From Verrucomicrobiota bacterium (lineage in GTDB: Bacteria; Verrucomicrobiota; Verrucomicrobiia; Verrucomicrobiales; Akkermansiaceae), in assembly GCA_008932955.1 (NCBI GenBank), contig WBXE01000176.1:1-5038 (forward strand): a stretch of 5,038 nt of DNA, read 5' to 3'. The notes beneath the pieces were generated by a model. The model saw only the letters and a program-made list of their open reading frames with translations. It had not been told where the DNA came from and searched no databases. Below are positions 3,887-5,038 of the stretch, piece after piece. Made by a program: the position numbers and the translations under genes. Position 1 is the stretch's first letter, and each line of letters opens with the position of its first letter.

Positions 3887-5038
3887 ATGCCCCGCTCCCG
3901 CAAATCGCGCCTGCCGCTCGGCGCTCCGCTCACCCTGCTGAGCGCCCTCCACATCGGTGGCAGCTCGGTATCGATGATGGTCGCCGAGCGCAACCCGGAT
4001 GGTTCACTCGTGCCGCTGGATTTCCTCGAACAACCCGCCCCGATCGCCCGCGATATCTTCCGCCTCGGCAGCGTCAGCGCCGCCACCACCGAACGGGTGG
4101 TGGCCATCATCAAGGGTTATCAAAAATCGCTGGCCGAACTCGGCCTCGACCCGCACAACATTACCCGCGCCGCCGCCACCAACATTCTCAGCGAGGCCTC
4201 CAACCACGAAACCGTCATGAACCGCATCCGCGTCGCCTGCGGCCTGCGCGTGGCAATCATCGACGACGGCGAAATGACGCGCCTGATCTATCTGAAAACC
4301 CGGCGCCGGCTCAACGACCTGCCGGCGCTGCGCCAAAACACCACCCTGGTGGTGCACGTCGGCCCGGGCAACACCCGCGCCCTGTTGTTCCAAAATGGGC
4401 TCATCACCCGCTACACCAGCTATCGGATGGGCACGCACCGCACCCGTGAAGCCGTCGAGGGGTCTCATGCCGAAGGCTCGGCCATGCTGCGCGTCATCCG
4501 CGAACACGTGTCGGGCAATCTCGCCCAGATCCGCTTCGACTTTTCCGACGTGTCGATCCACGGCCTCATCCTCATTGGCGAGGAAATCCAATCCGTCGCC
4601 AGCCACTTGCTGCAAAACCAAGCCATCTGTCCGGTCAAGGTGCTGCGCCAATTCACCAACGAAACCTCGGTGCTCAGCGACGTGGAATTGGTCAAACGCT
4701 ACCAACTCGACTACCAGACGGCCGAGGCGCTCATCCCCGCGTTGGAGATTAATCTGGCCATCGCCGAATCTCTCAAGCTCAGCGCCATCCACATCCCCGC
4801 CACGGAATACGAGCAGGGCTTATTGCACGATCTGCTGTTGTCCCGCGATTCCATTGGCAACTTCGCCGAGGAAGTCATCCGCTCCGCACGCATCCTCGCC
4901 GAGCGCTACCAATCAGACCCCAGCCATGGCGAACATGTCGCCGAACTCTGCCGCCGCTTCTTCGATGAACTCATCGCCCTGCACCAACTCACGCCCCACG
5001 ATGCACTGTTGCTACAAGTCGCCGCCATCCTCCATGAA
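3887..5038 (+). CDS. Ppx/GppA-family protein with atypical active-site residues and HD-like domain start; C-terminus beyond window
   Basis: The frame is open from the ATG at 3887 to the right edge: 384 codons of a protein usually near 500. The family hydrolyses polyphosphate or pppGpp with an actin/Hsp70-like (ASKHA) fold. The order of landmarks matches: first phosphate loop (LHIGGSSVSMMVAE, 21-34), DIFRLGSVSAATTERVV (56-72), AAATNILSEASNHE (95-108), IDDGEMTRLIYL (125-136) and second phosphate loop (LVVHVGPGNTRALLF, 154-168). Then come LILIGEEIQ (227-235), YQLDYQTAEALIPALEI (272-288), and a C-terminal HGEHVAELCRRFFDEL...VAAILHE (347-384), the beginning of the HD-like domain. Typical family members have Asp where this one has H22 and H157, a GGGS loop where it has GPGN, and Glu where it has R164. 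Only one Glu (E129) of the usual GEEEAR motif remains. No Shine-Dalgarno is seen; the in-frame TTG at 3845 is an alternative start. Confidence 0.88.
   Translation, partial: MPRSRKSRLPLGAPLTLLSALHIGGSSVSMMVAERNPDGSLVPLDFLEQPAPIARDIFRLGSVSAATTERVVAIIKGYQKSLAELGLDPHNITRAAATNILSEASNHETVMNRIRVACGLRVAIIDDGEMTRLIYLKTRRRLNDLPALRQNTTLVVHVGPGNTRALLFQNGLITRYTSYRMGTHRTREAVEGSHAEGSAMLRVIREHVSGNLAQIRFDFSDVSIHGLILIGEEIQSVASHLLQNQAICPVKVLRQFTNETSVLSDVELVKRYQLDYQTAEALIPALEINLAIAESLKLSAIHIPATEYEQGLLHDLLLSRDSIGNFAEEVIRSARILAERYQSDPSHGEHVAELCRRFFDELIALHQLTPHDALLLQVAAILHE

Noticed and set aside
3790..4449. 219-codon plus-strand frame beginning MTTPKTNIGLG
   Set aside because: It is Arg/Pro/His-rich and out of frame with the Ppx motifs that run from 3887 to the edge.
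4004..4792. 262-codon minus-strand open frame opposite the Ppx-like gene
   Set aside because: The plus strand encodes conserved Ppx/GppA motifs throughout. The minus frame is a GC-rich codon shadow with no domain.

Overview
The window looks like chromosomal DNA from a Verrucomicrobiota-type bacterium. The GC content is high and ribosome binding sites are mostly absent. A PEP-CTERM sorting signal of the ATIPEPGTASLLL style is present. Intergenic spaces carry several families of short palindromic or tandem repeats that I know from memory to be common in that phylum. The assignment rests on style, not on a marker gene.

Layout from left to right. 1-754 (minus) is the 5' part of a secreted, extremely glycine-rich protein that runs off the left edge. 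755-1335 has no credible gene and holds a degenerate ~60-bp tandem duplication with a G9 tract. 1336-2163 (minus) is a complete PPK2 polyphosphate kinase of the class III type. 2164-2588 is a repeat-rich spacer with a CACAGATTA tandem array, a perfect 30-bp palindrome and a REP-like inverted pair. 2589-3033 (minus) is the remnant of a PEP-CTERM surface protein, which lacks its 5' end and is frameshifted. Its upstream edge (3041-3095) carries more palindromic repeats. 3125-3761 (minus) is a compact toxin-antitoxin operon in which a ribbon-helix-helix antitoxin overlaps a PIN-domain (VapC-like) toxin by 26 nt. 3887-5038 (plus) is a divergently transcribed Ppx/GppA-family protein followed by the start of an HD-like domain, open at the right edge.

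Two genes act on, or derive from, polyphosphate or (p)ppGpp metabolism. PPK2 uses polyphosphate to phosphorylate nucleotides. The Ppx/GppA homologue keeps the fold signature, but its two hallmark aspartates are both histidines and its second phosphate-binding loop is altered. It may be a sensor or pseudo-enzyme, or have changed chemistry. This is the most interesting item in the window.

I did not find a convincing new multi-gene system. The rest is a repeat-laden region with one decayed cell-surface gene and one toxin-antitoxin module. The two edge genes and the PEP-CTERM reading frame become visible only by translating open-ended and shifted frames by hand.
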